A DNA stretch of 64,000 bases from Ahniella affigens (GCF_003015185.1 NZ_CP027860.1:372001-436000); one strand, 5' to 3'. Shown: positions 1 through 12,034, counted from the first letter of the stretch. Numbers and translations: made by a program. Notes: generated by a model from the letters alone, not told the origin.

Positions 1-194
1 CTGTGGGCGCGTCCGGCTGGGGGCGCGTTGATGTGATGCGCGATCGCGATGGTCGCAACTATCTCATCGAAGTGAATACCACGCCCGGCATGACCGAAAA
101 GAGTCTGGTCCCAAAGGCTGCGGCCCAGGCTGGCATCGACTATCCGGAACTGTGCTGGCGCATTCTGGAAACCTCGTTCAAGGAGCGCGGCTGA
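1..194 (+). CDS. ddlB: D-alanine--D-alanine ligase, C-terminal end (partial)
   Basis: Only the last ~63 residues are in the window; the gene begins upstream. The fragment has the end of the ATP-grasp fold: a [23 protein letters not shown] segment (shortened: the key part is EVNTTPGMT), the metal- and substrate-binding strand typical of Ddl, followed by the ...[17 protein letters not shown] helix. The enzyme joins two D-alanines in the cytoplasm for peptidoglycan precursor synthesis. The TGA stop shares its last base with the ATG of ftsQ, so translation is probably coupled. Identification is strong because both the motif and the ddlB-ftsQ-ftsA-ftsZ order fit the conserved dcw cluster. Confidence 0.93.
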   Translation, partial: VGASGWGRVDVMRDRDGRNYLIEVNTTPGMTEKSLVPKAAAQAGIDYPELCWRILETSFKERG

Positions 195-982
195 TGCAGA
201 TTCGCCAAGCCCTGGTCTGGATCGGTTGGATGCTGCTCGGCGCCGCACTGGTATTGCCGGTGCTCGCCTGGCAGGGCAACTGGTTCAATGCCAGCCATTG
301 GCCGATCCGTAGTCTTCGGGTCGAGAGCGAAGGACGATCGGTGTCGGTCGCCGAAATTCGCGCGCGCGTGGCGGCCGTCACGCAAACGGGGTTCTTTGGC
401 GTCAACCTTGCCGACGTTCGCGCCGCAGTCATGCAAAACCCCTGGGTGGAGCGCGTGGAAGTGCGCCGGCAGTTCCCGGACCGCCTCGTGTTGCGTGTCG
501 ACGAACGCCAGCCGATTGCCAGCTTTGGTCAGGCTGAGCTCTTGTCGAGCCGCGGTGATTTGTTTGCGGTACCGAAAGATTATTGGCCGGAGAACCTGCC
601 CAAACTGGATGGCCCGGCGTCCGAACGTGTGCGGGTCTACAACTTCTGGCGCGAGGCCGAGCAACGGTTTCAGCGCTACGGGTTGTCCGTGGTGGTGGCG
701 CGCATGAGTGGTCGTGGTGCGTACGAACTTGAATTGAACAATGGTTGCTTGCTGCTGTTTGCGCGCCAGCCGCGCCTGGACGTGCTGGACCGCTTCCTGC
801 CCGCGCTTGATGTGCTGAGCGTGTCCGAACGGGACCGTCTGGCGAAGGTCGATCTGCGTTACGCCAACGGTTACGTCGTGGTCTGGCGGCCGCCACCAAA
901 ACCCGAGACCGAACCAACGGTTACACCCGCCGAACCGGCCGCACCGGTAGTGCCCCCAGACGCTCCGAAGGAACCCGCATGA
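194..982 (+). CDS. ftsQ: Cell division protein FtsQ
   Basis: About 262 residues. FtsQ is a bitopic inner-membrane protein that links early divisome proteins to FtsL/FtsB. A short cytoplasmic start (MQIRQ) is followed by one transmembrane segment at about residues 7-27, then a POTRA domain (about 37-105, beginning PIRSLRVESEG and including NPWVERVEVRRQFPDRL) and the beta domain. The C-terminus is a Pro/Glu/Ala-rich tail (about the last 35 residues), longer than in enteric FtsQ. I chose the ATG at 194 because it overlaps the ddlB stop and puts the membrane segment near the N-terminus; a frame-open extension upstream runs through ddlB. Its stop overlaps the ftsA start by four bases (ATGA). Confidence 0.95.
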   Translation: MQIRQALVWIGWMLLGAALVLPVLAWQGNWFNASHWPIRSLRVESEGRSVSVAEIRARVAAVTQTGFFGVNLADVRAAVMQNPWVERVEVRRQFPDRLVLRVDERQPIASFGQAELLSSRGDLFAVPKDYWPENLPKLDGPASERVRVYNFWREAEQRFQRYGLSVVVARMSGRGAYELELNNGCLLLFARQPRLDVLDRFLPALDVLSVSERDRLAKVDLRYANGYVVVWRPPPKPETEPTVTPAEPAAPVVPPDAPKEPA

Positions 983-2232
983 ACCAGCCCTTGAAGAAAT
1001 CCGACAAGACGCTGCTCGTTGGGCTCGACATTGGCACCGCCAAAGTGTCGGCGATCGTGGGCGAATGCCTGCCTGGTCAGGCGGTCGAGATCATCGGTCT
1101 GGGTTCGCACAGCTCGAAGGGGCTGAAGCGCGGCGTGGTCGTGGATATCGAAAGCACCGTGCAGTCAATTCAACGCGCGATCGAGGAGGCCGAGGTGATG
1201 GCCGGTTGCGAGATCCGCTCGGTGTTCGCGTCGATCTCCGGCAGCCACATCCGCAGCCTCAATTCACAGGGCGTCGTGGCGATCCGCGACACCCGCGATC
1301 GGGAAGTCGATGAGCAGGACATCGAGCGCGTGCTCGATGCGGCGCGCGCGGTCGCGATTCCGGCCGATCAGCGGATTCTGACGGTGCTCCCGCAGGAATA
1401 CGTGCTCGACGAGCAAGAGGACATTCGCCACCCCGTTGGGATGATTGGTACCCGCCTCGAAGCGCGCGTGCATGTCATTACGGGTGCGCAGTCGGCTGCC
1501 CAGAACATTTCGAAGTGCGTGACGCGCTGCGCGCTGCACGTGGACGACTTGATTCCGTCTCAACTGGCCTCCGCCGAGGCGGTGTTGACGCAGGATGAAC
1601 GCGACTTAGGTGTCTGCCTGATCGATATCGGTGCGGGCACGACCGACATTGCGGTCTTTACCCAGGGTTCGATGCGCCATACGGCGTCGCTCGGCATTGC
1701 GGGCGATCAAGTGACCAATGACATCGCGTTTGCATTCCGGACTCCAACGCCCTATGCCGAGGAGATCAAGGTCAAGTACGCGTGCGCGCTCGCCCAACTC
1801 GCCCGACCGGAGGAAACCATCGAAGTGACCAGCGTGGGCGACCGACCGTCGCGACGCCTGGCGCGGCAGATGCTCGCCGATGTCGTGCAGAAGCGCTACG
1901 AGGAAATTTTCGAGATGGTGCAGGCCGAGCTCCGCCGCTCCGGTCACGAAGAGATGATCGCCGCCGGGGTCGTATTGACTGGCGGCGGCGCCCGGATGGA
2001 GGGCGTGGTCGAACTCGCCGAAGAGATGTTTCACATGCCTGTGCGCATTGGTGTGCCGCACGGCGTACGTGGGCTTGCTGATGTGGTCAGCAACCCGATT
2101 CATGCGACCGGCGTTGGTTTGCTGGTTGCTGGCGCCAAGCGACTCGGTGCACGGGCGCCGACGCACCCGGCCAGTGAGGCCGTGGGCACCCTATGGGCGC
2201 GCGTGCGCAAGTTTTTTGCAGGAGAGTTTTGA
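979..2232 (+). CDS. ftsA: Cell division protein FtsA
   Basis: 417 residues, the usual FtsA length. FtsA is an actin-like ATPase that tethers FtsZ to the membrane and recruits later divisome proteins. Visible motifs are phosphate-1 (GLDIGTAKVSAIVGE, near residue 16), phosphate-2 (LIDIGAGTTDIAVF, near 215) and the adenosine loop (GVVLTGGGARMEG, near 335). The last ~15 residues (GTLWARVRKFFAGEF) form the amphipathic membrane-targeting helix. The start overlaps the ftsQ stop by four bases. It is followed by a 174-bp gap before ftsZ, longer than elsewhere in this cluster and large enough for a separate ftsZ promoter. Confidence 0.97.
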   Translation: MNQPLKKSDKTLLVGLDIGTAKVSAIVGECLPGQAVEIIGLGSHSSKGLKRGVVVDIESTVQSIQRAIEEAEVMAGCEIRSVFASISGSHIRSLNSQGVVAIRDTRDREVDEQDIERVLDAARAVAIPADQRILTVLPQEYVLDEQEDIRHPVGMIGTRLEARVHVITGAQSAAQNISKCVTRCALHVDDLIPSQLASAEAVLTQDERDLGVCLIDIGAGTTDIAVFTQGSMRHTASLGIAGDQVTNDIAFAFRTPTPYAEEIKVKYACALAQLARPEETIEVTSVGDRPSRRLARQMLADVVQKRYEEIFEMVQAELRRSGHEEMIAAGVVLTGGGARMEGVVELAEEMFHMPVRIGVPHGVRGLADVVSNPIHATGVGLLVAGAKRLGARAPTHPASEAVGTLWARVRKFFAGEF

Positions 2233-2406
2233 TGGATAGCGAGCGTTTCCTGCCGCTCTGCAAGGTTGGGTTCGATGGTCAGATCGAGCCCGGCCAGTAC
2301 CAGGGACGGCAAGCCAGAAGAAGGCCAAGTGCCGACAACCGAAGTGGCCGACGAGCCACCCATAACACCAAGCAGCAACGTTTCAATTTCGAAGGAGAAA
2401 GGGGCA

Positions 2407-3633
2407 ATGTTTGAATTTATCGAAGCACCCGCACCCAATGCGGTCATCAAGGTCATCGGTATCGGTGGCGGTGGCGGCAATGCGGTGATTCACATGGTCA
2501 ATGCCGGCGTCGAGGGCGTTGATTTCATTTGTGCCAACACCGACGCCCAGGCCCTGCGCAACTGCCCGGCCAAGATTACCCTGCAATTGGGTGGCAATGT
2601 CACCAAGGGCCTTGGCGCTGGCGCGAACCCGGAAGTCGGCAAGCAGGCGGCCATGGAAGATCGCGAACGCATCCGCGAGATCCTGACCGGCGCCGACATG
2701 GTCTTCATCACTGCCGGTATGGGTGGCGGCACCGGCACGGGCGCCGCCCCGGTCGTGGCCCAACTCGCCAAGGAGATGGGCATTCTGACCGTCGCCGTGG
2801 TGACCAAGCCGTTCCCGTTTGAAGGTCGTCGCCGGTTGCAGATGGCGCTACAGGGCATCGATGCGCTCAGCCAGCATGTCGACAGCCTGATCACGATCCC
2901 GAACGAGAAACTGCTGTCGGTGCTCGGCCGTGAGATCTCGCTCTTGAATGCGTTCCGCGCGGCCAATGATGTGCTGCTCGGCGCCGTGCAGGGCATCGCC
3001 GACCTGATCACCCGTCCGGGCCTGATCAACGTCGACTTTGCCGACGTGCGCACCGTGATGAGCGAAATGGGCATGGCGATGATGGGCACGGGTACGGCCC
3101 GCGGCGATGACCGCGCGGTGGCTGCCGCCGAAGCGGCCATCAACAATCCGCTGCTCGACGACATCAATCTGTCCGGCGCTTGCGGCATCCTGGTCAACGT
3201 CACGGCTGGCATGAACCTCAGCATGCGCGAGTTCGACGAAGTCGGCCGCACGATTGCCGAGTTCGCCAGCGAGGACGCAACCGTGGTGCTCGGCACCGTG
3301 CTTGATCCGGAGCTGCAGGACGATATTCGCGTCACGGTCGTGGCGACTGGCCTGAATCGGCAGGCCCAGGTGGCCCGTCCGGTCATCCGGGAGCCGCAGC
3401 CGGTGCAGCGGCCTGTCAAGCTGGTCCGGAACGGCACGACTGGTGAAATCGAATCGCCGCTGCCAACGCCCGCCGCACAGCCGCAGATTCGGGCCAACTT
3501 CACCCCCCGAGGGGCGTCGTCGGCAGCGGCTCCGGCCGGTTCGGTTGCCGAATCGCCAGCAGCGGCCCCGGCCAGCCGCACGAACGAGGATTACCTGGAT
3601 ATCCCAGCGTTCCTCAGACGTCAGGCCGACTGA
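2407..3633 (+). CDS. ftsZ: Cell division GTPase FtsZ
   Basis: 408 residues. FtsZ is the tubulin-like GTPase that forms the Z ring. The N-terminal nucleotide-binding segment [13 protein letters not shown] and the tubulin signature [12 protein letters not shown] are intact, as is the NxxFR-type T7 region ([12 protein letters not shown]). A Pro/Ala-rich linker leads to the conserved C-terminal peptide ([14 protein letters not shown]) that binds FtsA and ZipA. The reading frame is open upstream to 2266, but I start at the ATG at 2407, which begins MFEFIE and follows a GGAG ribosome site 10-14 bases upstream; no FtsZ has the upstream extension. A strong terminator lies downstream at 3765-3800. Confidence 0.97.
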   Translation: MFEFIEAPAPNAVIKVIGIGGGGGNAVIHMVNAGVEGVDFICANTDAQALRNCPAKITLQLGGNVTKGLGAGANPEVGKQAAMEDRERIREILTGADMVFITAGMGGGTGTGAAPVVAQLAKEMGILTVAVVTKPFPFEGRRRLQMALQGIDALSQHVDSLITIPNEKLLSVLGREISLLNAFRAANDVLLGAVQGIADLITRPGLINVDFADVRTVMSEMGMAMMGTGTARGDDRAVAAAEAAINNPLLDDINLSGACGILVNVTAGMNLSMREFDEVGRTIAEFASEDATVVLGTVLDPELQDDIRVTVVATGLNRQAQVARPVIREPQPVQRPVKLVRNGTTGEIESPLPTPAAQPQIRANFTPRGASSAAAPAGSVAESPAAAPASRTNEDYLDIPAFLRRQAD

Positions 3634-3764
3634 TCGGTTTTTCCCGGTTTTGGCGTTACCCAATCGATGGTGACGAGAAAACCGGGCCGAACCGACACCC
3701 TGCGGGTTGGTTTAGACCCGCAAACCCAGCGTTGACGCCCTCAGGCGACGCTGGATCGACACTT

Positions 3765-3800
3765 GTCGCGCCGGCTTTGCCCTGGCTGGCGCGACTTTTT
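3765..3800 (+). terminator. Rho-independent terminator after ftsZ
   Basis: An 11-bp stem (GTCGCGCCGGC paired with GCTGGCGCGAC, one G-U pair) is followed directly by five Ts and then GTTG. A second hairpin without a T run sits just upstream at 3726-3754 (CCAGCGT ... ACGCTGG with an inner CGCC/GGCG pair). Together they probably separate ftsZ from lpxC transcription; lpxC then needs its own promoter in 3801-3918. Confidence 0.85.
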
Positions 3801-3918
3801 GTTGTAAAAAACCAACAGCCCTGTGGCTTTTTCGTGGCGGCCGGGTTTCCCAGCTATGACATCCTCGCTACAGTGCGGGCCGGCTATTGTGGTCCTCATT
3901 CCTGAGGAATGTCCAAAA

Positions 3919-4830
3919 ATGATCAAACAACGCACGCTCAAAAATGTGATCCGCGCCACCGGCGTTGGCATCCATACCGGGCAAAAGGTGTATCTGACTT
4001 TGCGTCCGGCAGCCCCGGACAGCGGCATCATTTTTCGCCGCGTCGACTTGGCAGAACCTGTTGAAATTCATGCAAATGCCGAGACGGTTGGCGACACGAG
4101 CATGTCGACCACCCTGACAAACGGCGAGGTTCGCGTCTCGACCGTTGAGCATCTCCTGTCGGCAATGGCCGGGCTCGGAATCGACAACGCTTATGTCGAT
4201 GTGAGCGCCTCGGAAGTGCCGATCATGGACGGCAGCGCTGGTCCGTTCGTGTTCTTGCTGCAGTCAGCAGGCATCGAAGAACAGAACGTGGCCAAGCGGT
4301 TCATCCGCATCAAGAAGTCGGTCATTGTGCGCGATGGCGACAAATGGGCCCGCTTCGATCCGTTCGATGGCTTCAAGGTTGGCTTCACGATCGACTTTGA
4401 TCATCCCATCTTTACGCGTAAGACCTCGTCTGCCGAAATTGACTTCTCGACGACCAGCTTCGTCAAGGAAGTCAGTCGCGCCCGGACCTTTGGCTTCATG
4501 CGCGACATCGAAATGCTGCGCGAGCGTAATTTGGTGCTCGGCGGCTCGATGGACAACGCGATTGTGCTGGACGACTACCGCGTACTGAACGAAGACGGCC
4601 TTCGTTACGAAGACGAGTTCGTCAAACACAAGATTTTGGACGCGATCGGCGATCTGTACCTGCTTGGGCACAGCCTGATTGGCGCGTTCTACGGCTTCAA
4701 GTCCGGGCATCAGCTGAACAACATGCTGCTGCGCGCCCTGATTGCCGACAGCAAGGCCTGGGAGGAGATCACCTTCATGGATCCCGAGGACGCGCCGATT
4801 TCGTACGCGCACCCGGCCCAGGCCATCTGA
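3919..4830 (+). CDS. lpxC: UDP-3-O-acyl-N-acetylglucosamine deacetylase LpxC
   Basis: 303 residues, the normal length. LpxC is the zinc enzyme of the first committed step of lipid A synthesis. Zinc and catalytic residues known from E. coli can be placed: H78 in [11 protein letters not shown]237 and D241 in [10 protein letters not shown], and H264 in KSGHQLNN. I use the ATG at 3919 (MIKQRTLKN), the universal LpxC start, with GAGGAA about 10 bases upstream; the frame is open further up but that stretch encodes nothing LpxC-like. Its position after ftsZ is the standard gammaproteobacterial arrangement. It is convergent with the DciA-like gene. Confidence 0.97.
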   Translation: MIKQRTLKNVIRATGVGIHTGQKVYLTLRPAAPDSGIIFRRVDLAEPVEIHANAETVGDTSMSTTLTNGEVRVSTVEHLLSAMAGLGIDNAYVDVSASEVPIMDGSAGPFVFLLQSAGIEEQNVAKRFIRIKKSVIVRDGDKWARFDPFDGFKVGFTIDFDHPIFTRKTSSAEIDFSTTSFVKEVSRARTFGFMRDIEMLRERNLVLGGSMDNAIVLDDYRVLNEDGLRYEDEFVKHKILDAIGDLYLLGHSLIGAFYGFKSGHQLNNMLLRALIADSKAWEEITFMDPEDAPISYAHPAQAI

Positions 4831-4949
4831 TCCACCGATTAGGTTTTGCAGAGCCCGCACAGACGGGCAGGGCCGCAGTGTCGGCCACGAAGCAAGGAAG
4901 ACGAATCAGTAGTAGGCAGCAGGATCGCTGCACGATGTTCGAGAGAACG

Positions 4950-5402
4950 TCAACGCTTTTGGGACAGGCTGGCAAAGGCCGCTGCCATTTCGGCATCGCC
5001 CAGCGCCAGGGCCGCCAGTCGAAGATGTTCGACTGCGGTATCTGAGGGTGGAGTGCTCGTACTGCTGATCGCCAGATCGGCAGTCGGTGGTGTCACCTTC
5101 ACGATCAACGTCTTCAAAGGCGGCGTCAGGAATCGATTCGCAGCCTCCAGGATGCGTTTCTGTTCCAGACGGGCTCGCCGAGCGAGCGCTGGATGGCTAG
5201 TGGTGACCACCAAAGTGTCCTGACGGACATTGGCAATCACCAGTCCTTTGGCAAGATCGGCGGGCAGCTGCAAGCGAACGCGGTGATCCAGGTTGGCGAG
5301 CCATTCGGCCCGACCCAACAGATCGACCAGCGGAGGGGCTTCGGTCGTGGCCTGATCGGCACGGCGGAAGCGAGAGTCGGTGGTTTTCGAACGCATCGGC
5401 AT
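4950..5402 (-). CDS. DciA-like DUF721 protein (helicase loader candidate)
   Basis: About 150 residues. The central segment (LLGRAEWLANLDHRVRLQLP ... TLVVTTSHPALARRARLEQK) fits the DUF721/DciA family, in which DciA loads the replicative helicase DnaB in bacteria without DnaC. A Pro/Thr-rich low-complexity C-terminal part follows. A DUF721 gene between lpxC and the M23 peptidase is conserved in Xanthomonas relatives, which supports the call. The start is uncertain: ATGs lie at 5402 and 5396 with no clear ribosome site, and the frame stays open to 5495, overlapping the divergent M23 gene. I chose 5402, 24 bp from the M23 start. Confidence 0.72.
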   Translation of the reverse strand: MPMRSKTTDSRFRRADQATTEAPPLVDLLGRAEWLANLDHRVRLQLPADLAKGLVIANVRQDTLVVTTSHPALARRARLEQKRILEAANRFLTPPLKTLIVKVTPPTADLAISSTSTPPSDTAVEHLRLAALALGDAEMAAAFASLSQKR

Positions 5403-5426
5403 GGCTTTAACGAGACTGACGACAGC

Positions 5427-6356
5427 ATGAATATCATCATTGTCGCCAATCCGGCGGTCGGGACACGAGTGATTCAGCTCGGTGAGCCCAAGCATCGCCG
5501 AATCGCCATCGCAAGCCTTCTGGCTGCGGTGCTGGTGGTCGCGGGTTTAGGTGCCTGGTTTGGCGCCGGCGTACTTGGGCCCAAGCGGGCTCAGGAGCGG
5601 CTGGCGCAAACGCGCGCCGAGCTGGGTGAGCAGCAGGCTGAAGTCGAGCGCCTGAGCAAACTGGTCAACCGCGATATGAATGCCTTGGCCATGCGCCTTG
5701 GTCGCTTGCAGGCCGAATCGACGCGCCTCAATGCACTCGGCGAGCGCCTCGCCGAAATTGGCAAGCTGAACGACGGCGAATTCGACTTTGGCTCCGAGCC
5801 AGACGTCGGTGGTCCGCTCGCGCCTGCCCTGGTGTCGATGCCCCCGGCCGAATTCGGTGCCGAGATTCAGCGCCTCGAACGTCAGATGTCGACCCAGTCC
5901 AAGCAGCTCAGCCTGCTCGAAGGGCTGTTGATCGACTCGTCACTGGACGCGAGCCTGATGCCAAACGCGCTGCCCGTGCGCTCCGGTTACATCTCTTCGA
6001 ACTATGGCTATCGCACCGATCCGTTCACCGGTGGCCGCGATTTCCACCCGGGTATCGACTTTGACGGCAATATGGGCGACACCATCCTGGCCGTGGCCGG
6101 CGGCGTCGTCAGTTTTGCCGGCAACAAGACGGGTTACGGCAAGACGGTCGAGATCGACCACGGCAATGGTCTCGTGACGCGCTACGGCCACTGCTCGCGG
6201 CTCGACGTGCAGGTCGGCGACCCGGTTCGCACCGGAACGCAGATCGCCGCGATGGGCTCGACCGGTCGCTCGACCGGTACCCATCTCCACTTCGAGGTGT
6301 GGAAAGAGGGCAAACTGGTCAATCCTCGTGACTATCTCAAGGCGCAACAGCACTGA
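5427..6356 (+). CDS. M23 family metallopeptidase, membrane-anchored
   Basis: 309 residues. A single membrane segment (about residues 26-48) is followed by a coiled-coil-like region (about 52-115 and 143-165) and a LytM/M23 domain (about 185-305). Zinc ligands are present: H207 and D211 in FHPGIDF, and H286 and H288 in THLHFEV; H255 (RYGHCS) completes the site. The enzyme is therefore likely an active periplasmic peptidoglycan endopeptidase, or less likely an activator of amidases, whose LytM domains usually lack these residues. Start at 5427 places the membrane anchor near the N-terminus; an in-frame extension to 5193 is antisense to the DUF721 gene. It precedes secA by 131 bp. Confidence 0.92.
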   Translation: MNIIIVANPAVGTRVIQLGEPKHRRIAIASLLAAVLVVAGLGAWFGAGVLGPKRAQERLAQTRAELGEQQAEVERLSKLVNRDMNALAMRLGRLQAESTRLNALGERLAEIGKLNDGEFDFGSEPDVGGPLAPALVSMPPAEFGAEIQRLERQMSTQSKQLSLLEGLLIDSSLDASLMPNALPVRSGYISSNYGYRTDPFTGGRDFHPGIDFDGNMGDTILAVAGGVVSFAGNKTGYGKTVEIDHGNGLVTRYGHCSRLDVQVGDPVRTGTQIAAMGSTGRSTGTHLHFEVWKEGKLVNPRDYLKAQQH

Positions 6357-6408
6357 GATTCACTGATCCTTGATAAACTCGCGAGCGACCCCATGTCGCT
6401 CCAGCGCC

Positions 6409-6446
6409 TGAGGCCGCGGCCCCCCAAAAAGGGCTTTGCGGCCTCA
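6409..6446 (+). promoter_or_regulatory. GC-rich hairpin in the secA leader
   Basis: A perfect 9-bp stem (TGAGGCCGC at 6409-6417, GCGGCCTCA at 6438-6446) encloses a smaller GCCC/GGGC stem around an A5 loop. No T run follows, so it is not a classic terminator. It lies 41 bp before the secA ATG and could be an attenuator, an RNA-stability element or part of SecA self-regulation; no SecM-like arrest peptide was recognised in the 131-bp gap. Confidence 0.45.
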
Positions 6447-6487
6447 ACGCATCTTGCGGCCCAAGAATTTCTTATTACGGCAGACCC

Positions 6488-9193
<2,706 letters not shown>

Positions 9194-9207
9194 GCGAACG
9201 CGCATTG

Positions 9208-10167
9208 ATGATGAGTCAGCCGGCGCCACTGCTTGTGGTGGCCGGTGTACTTGCAGATTCAACCGGTCGCGTGCTGATCGCCAAGCGGCCGGCGCACAAG
9301 CATCACGGCGGCTGCTGGGAATTCCCCGGCGGCAAATTGGAATCGGGCGAGTCGGTTGGTGACGGCCTCGCCCGCGAATTGCGCGAAGAACTCGGTATCG
9401 CGGTCACGACTTCGGCACGCATTGGCTTGGTCGTCGAGCCCAGGCCGCAGCACGAGTTGCATCTGATTGTGCAGCGTGTGCTCGCTTGGAGTGGGTCGCC
9501 ACAGGCACTCGAGCACAGTGACATCGCATGGTGCCAGCCGAACGAACTTCAGCGCTTCCACCTCGCGCCAGCAGACCGCCGCATTGCGCAGTGGTTGTGC
9601 GCACCCGCCCAATTGGCCGTCACGCCCGGCCCAGAGTCGCTGTCCGATTCGGAGTGGCCGGCGCGCATCGATCTGGCGCTGCGACGCGGTGCCGAGCGCG
9701 TGCATTTCCGTGGGGGTGCCCATAGTTGGGCGCAGCATCCCGATGGGCTCGCGCGCCTGATCGCGCAAGTTCATGCTGCAGGCCTGACCGTGGCCTTGCA
9801 CGACTTGCCGGAACTCGCGGTGTCGCTCTATGTCGACGCCCTGCATCTCTCGGAACGGTGCGCGCGCCAGTTCGAATCGAGAGCTGATATTGGCTGGCCC
9901 GGCCTACTCGGCATATCGGTTCACGCTGATACCGATAGCGATTGGATTCGGCGCGTGCAGCCGGATTATCTGCTGCTCGGCCAGGTTCATGGCACACCCT
10001 CGCATCCCGATCGGCAGGGCATGGGTTGGGCGCGGTTTGCTGAGCTTGCGGCCGCCTATTGCGCGCCCGTTTATGCGATTGGGGGCGTTGGGCCGGCCGA
10101 TCTGCAGAGTGCCAAGACGCACGGTGCGCTCGGGGTTGCTTCCATCTCGGCGTATTTCCCAACTTAG
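9208..10167 (+). CDS. Nudix hydrolase (MutT-like) fused to ThiE-like domain
   Basis: 319 residues in two domains. The N-terminal half has a complete Nudix box (GKLESGESVGDGLARELREE, near residues 40-60) of the MutT type, which removes 8-oxo-dGTP from the nucleotide pool. The C-terminal half (about 150-319) resembles a thiamine-phosphate synthase TIM barrel (LHLSERCARQ, DYLLLGQVHGTPSHP, VYAIGGVGPADL). Such MutT-ThiE fusions are known in gammaproteobacteria, usually after secA; the ThiE half may not be catalytically active in thiamine synthesis. The start at 9208 (MMSQPAP) lies 14 bases after the secA stop; 9211 is equally possible. Confidence 0.88.
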   Translation: MMSQPAPLLVVAGVLADSTGRVLIAKRPAHKHHGGCWEFPGGKLESGESVGDGLARELREELGIAVTTSARIGLVVEPRPQHELHLIVQRVLAWSGSPQALEHSDIAWCQPNELQRFHLAPADRRIAQWLCAPAQLAVTPGPESLSDSEWPARIDLALRRGAERVHFRGGAHSWAQHPDGLARLIAQVHAAGLTVALHDLPELAVSLYVDALHLSERCARQFESRADIGWPGLLGISVHADTDSDWIRRVQPDYLLLGQVHGTPSHPDRQGMGWARFAELAAAYCAPVYAIGGVGPADLQSAKTHGALGVASISAYFPT

Positions 10168-10188
10168 GACCGCAAGGTTCACGTCGGC

Positions 10189-10220
10189 GACCAGGGCAGA
10201 CACAGGGCTCTGCCCAGGTC
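10189..10220. terminator. Hairpin between convergent genes
   Basis: A 12-bp stem with one A-A mismatch (GACC-a-GGGCAGA paired with TCTGCCC-a-GGTC, 8-base loop) lies in the 62-bp gap between the convergent Nudix and tonB genes. It has no long T run on either side, so termination is likely but not certain; it would work in both directions. Confidence 0.5.
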
Positions 10221-10229
10221 GATTATTCG

Positions 10230-10898
10230 TTACACGCGATTCAAGCGGAACTGCATCGGCACAAGCACCATCGCTGGTACACGTTTGCCGTTTTCTTCGG
10301 CGGGATTGAACGTCCAGCGTCGCACTTGCTTCGCGGCGCTCTGATCCAGGCTCCGATGACCACTGGAGCGCGCGATGATCACATCGATCACGTGGCCATT
10401 GGCGTCCAATGACACGTGCAGCAGCACGTCGCCCTGCACCCCTTCGCGCGCCAAACGGTGGTCATATTTCGCCGTGGGGCGACCGCCGTACCCTGCTGCC
10501 ACCGACGCGCCGACATAGCTGCTCGCAGGCATTTCCGGTGCCACGATCGCCGGTTCGGTGGCCTGAGGGTCGTTACTGACGAAATCGGTAGTGGCAGGCT
10601 CACTCGACGTGGTCGAAGGCACCACAACCGGCGGTGTCACGGGCGTCGGCACCAGCGGCTTTTGCGTCACCACGGGCTTGATGGGTTGTGGCTTGACCGG
10701 CGGTGGTAGCGGCGGTGGCGGGAACTCCTTGCCATCGTTCCAATAGACCTCAACCGTCGCGGGCTCGGACGCCTTGTGGCGATCCGGTCGCACAGGTACC
10801 GCCATGAACAAAAACACGCCCACATGCACGATCAGCGCGCCACTCATGCCCAAGATTCGGCTCGGGCTGATGCCATCTCTCACTGGAAACACAATCAT
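10230..10898 (-). CDS. tonB: TonB family energy transducer
   Basis: 222 residues. TonB couples the proton-motive force, through ExbB/ExbD, to outer-membrane receptors. The N-terminal anchor (GMSGALIVHVGVFLFMAVPV) has the Ser...His pattern of TonB anchors. A Pro-rich periplasmic spanner (PPPPLPPPVKPQPIKP) follows, then a C-terminal TonB domain (residues ~140-222) with GVQGDVLLHVSLDANGHV and RSLDQSAAKQVRRWTFNPA. The start at 10898 has GGGGAAGGA immediately upstream. No exbB/exbD is adjacent. It is divergent from another protein with a TonB-like anchor at 11103. Confidence 0.92.
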   Translation of the reverse strand: MIVFPVRDGISPSRILGMSGALIVHVGVFLFMAVPVRPDRHKASEPATVEVYWNDGKEFPPPPLPPPVKPQPIKPVVTQKPLVPTPVTPPVVVPSTTSSEPATTDFVSNDPQATEPAIVAPEMPASSYVGASVAAGYGGRPTAKYDHRLAREGVQGDVLLHVSLDANGHVIDVIIARSSGHRSLDQSAAKQVRRWTFNPAEENGKRVPAMVLVPMQFRLNRV

Positions 10899-11102
10899 GT
10901 CCTTCCCCAGAACTGCCCACCACTGGGCCGTAAATCGATCAACGCACTAGTCTCGGAATTGGGGTTTGGCCCCGACAGATTCTCAGTCGAAAGCGCGTCC
11001 TGCCGTCCGCATGCAATGGCATTGCGGATCAGCCGGCTGAACGAATTCTGAAAATGCCAGGGCACTTAACGTCGCCTTACTGGTCATCACCAAGAATGCG
11101 GC

Positions 11103-11855
11103 ATGCGCGATGAAACGGACTTCACTGCAATTCCCCTGCAAGCCCGCAAGGACGCGGGCGCCACGTTTTCCTGGACGCGTGTCGTCGGGATCGCGAGTGC
11201 GCTCGCGCTACATGGCGTGCTGCTGCTGACCGTGTTGCGCGCACCGAGTGACTTGCCTGAGCGTCCACGCGTCCGGAACATGTTGCTGCAGGAAACGCCA
11301 TCGGGAATGGCGCTGGTGTTGTTGGATCCTCAGGTCAAGCCAAGCAGCCATGCCCAGAGCATGGCTCGGCCCACCGCGCGGATGCCGTCGATGACTGTGG
11401 TGTTTCGAACACCCCAGGACCCCGATGTGTCGGCCCCGGCGCGGCCGAATTCCGAGAGCACCCCGCCAACGACTGCCACGACAGAACTCAGCCTCTCCGA
11501 TTTGTCGTCGCAGACCGAAGCAATAGCGAGGGAGATGGCAGGTCCGCTTCAGGAGCGCTCGAATCAGACGCTGCCCACACTTCCAGGCGCGGCAATCGGC
11601 GTGAACTTGCACGCACCGGTCAAGCGCTGGAAGCAGATCACGCCTGAGCAGGTGGGCAACGTGCTGGCTCGAATCCTTGTGGCGACCATGGCTTCCAACC
11701 CTGACGACTACGAAAAAGTCCGCGATGGACGCGACCCGTTGCAGGAGTGGACGAGCGCGCACTTGAATAGCTTCGATGAACCGCATTGCGACGATCCCGA
11801 AGACCCGCTTCGCGATCGCCGTTGCTATGACGACAACCCGAACGTGCGCCGATAA
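11103..11855 (+). CDS. Hypothetical protein with a TonB-like membrane anchor
   Basis: 250 residues, not recognised as a named family. Residues ~23-45 (RVVGIASALALHGVLLLTVL) form one membrane segment of the kind seen in TonB proteins, preceded by a short charged cytoplasmic tail. The next ~120 residues are Pro/Ser/Thr-rich and probably disordered in the periplasm. The C-terminal ~80 residues form an acidic, Cys-containing end (PHCDDPEDPLRDRRCYDD) unlike a TonB domain. It is divergent from tonB across a 204-bp gap. It may be a TonB paralogue with a replaced C-terminus, or an unrelated anchored protein. Start choice at 11103 is not decided by a clear ribosome site. Confidence 0.6.
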   Translation: MRDETDFTAIPLQARKDAGATFSWTRVVGIASALALHGVLLLTVLRAPSDLPERPRVRNMLLQETPSGMALVLLDPQVKPSSHAQSMARPTARMPSMTVVFRTPQDPDVSAPARPNSESTPPTTATTELSLSDLSSQTEAIAREMAGPLQERSNQTLPTLPGAAIGVNLHAPVKRWKQITPEQVGNVLARILVATMASNPDDYEKVRDGRDPLQEWTSAHLNSFDEPHCDDPEDPLRDRRCYDDNPNVRR

Positions 11856-12034
11856 CGCGCGGTCGGGATCAAGCGGCCCTGTTCGCGTCTGAAATTACAA
11901 GATGACGTCTTAGCGACCCGCCCCAATAGGCACGCACTGTCAGATTCCCGCAACTCGATTGCAACAGGATCGCGCAACCCGAGTGGCAAACTTTCCGCCC
12001 GACCCAGGCACTGTATGCCCCAGCGGGAGGGAGA

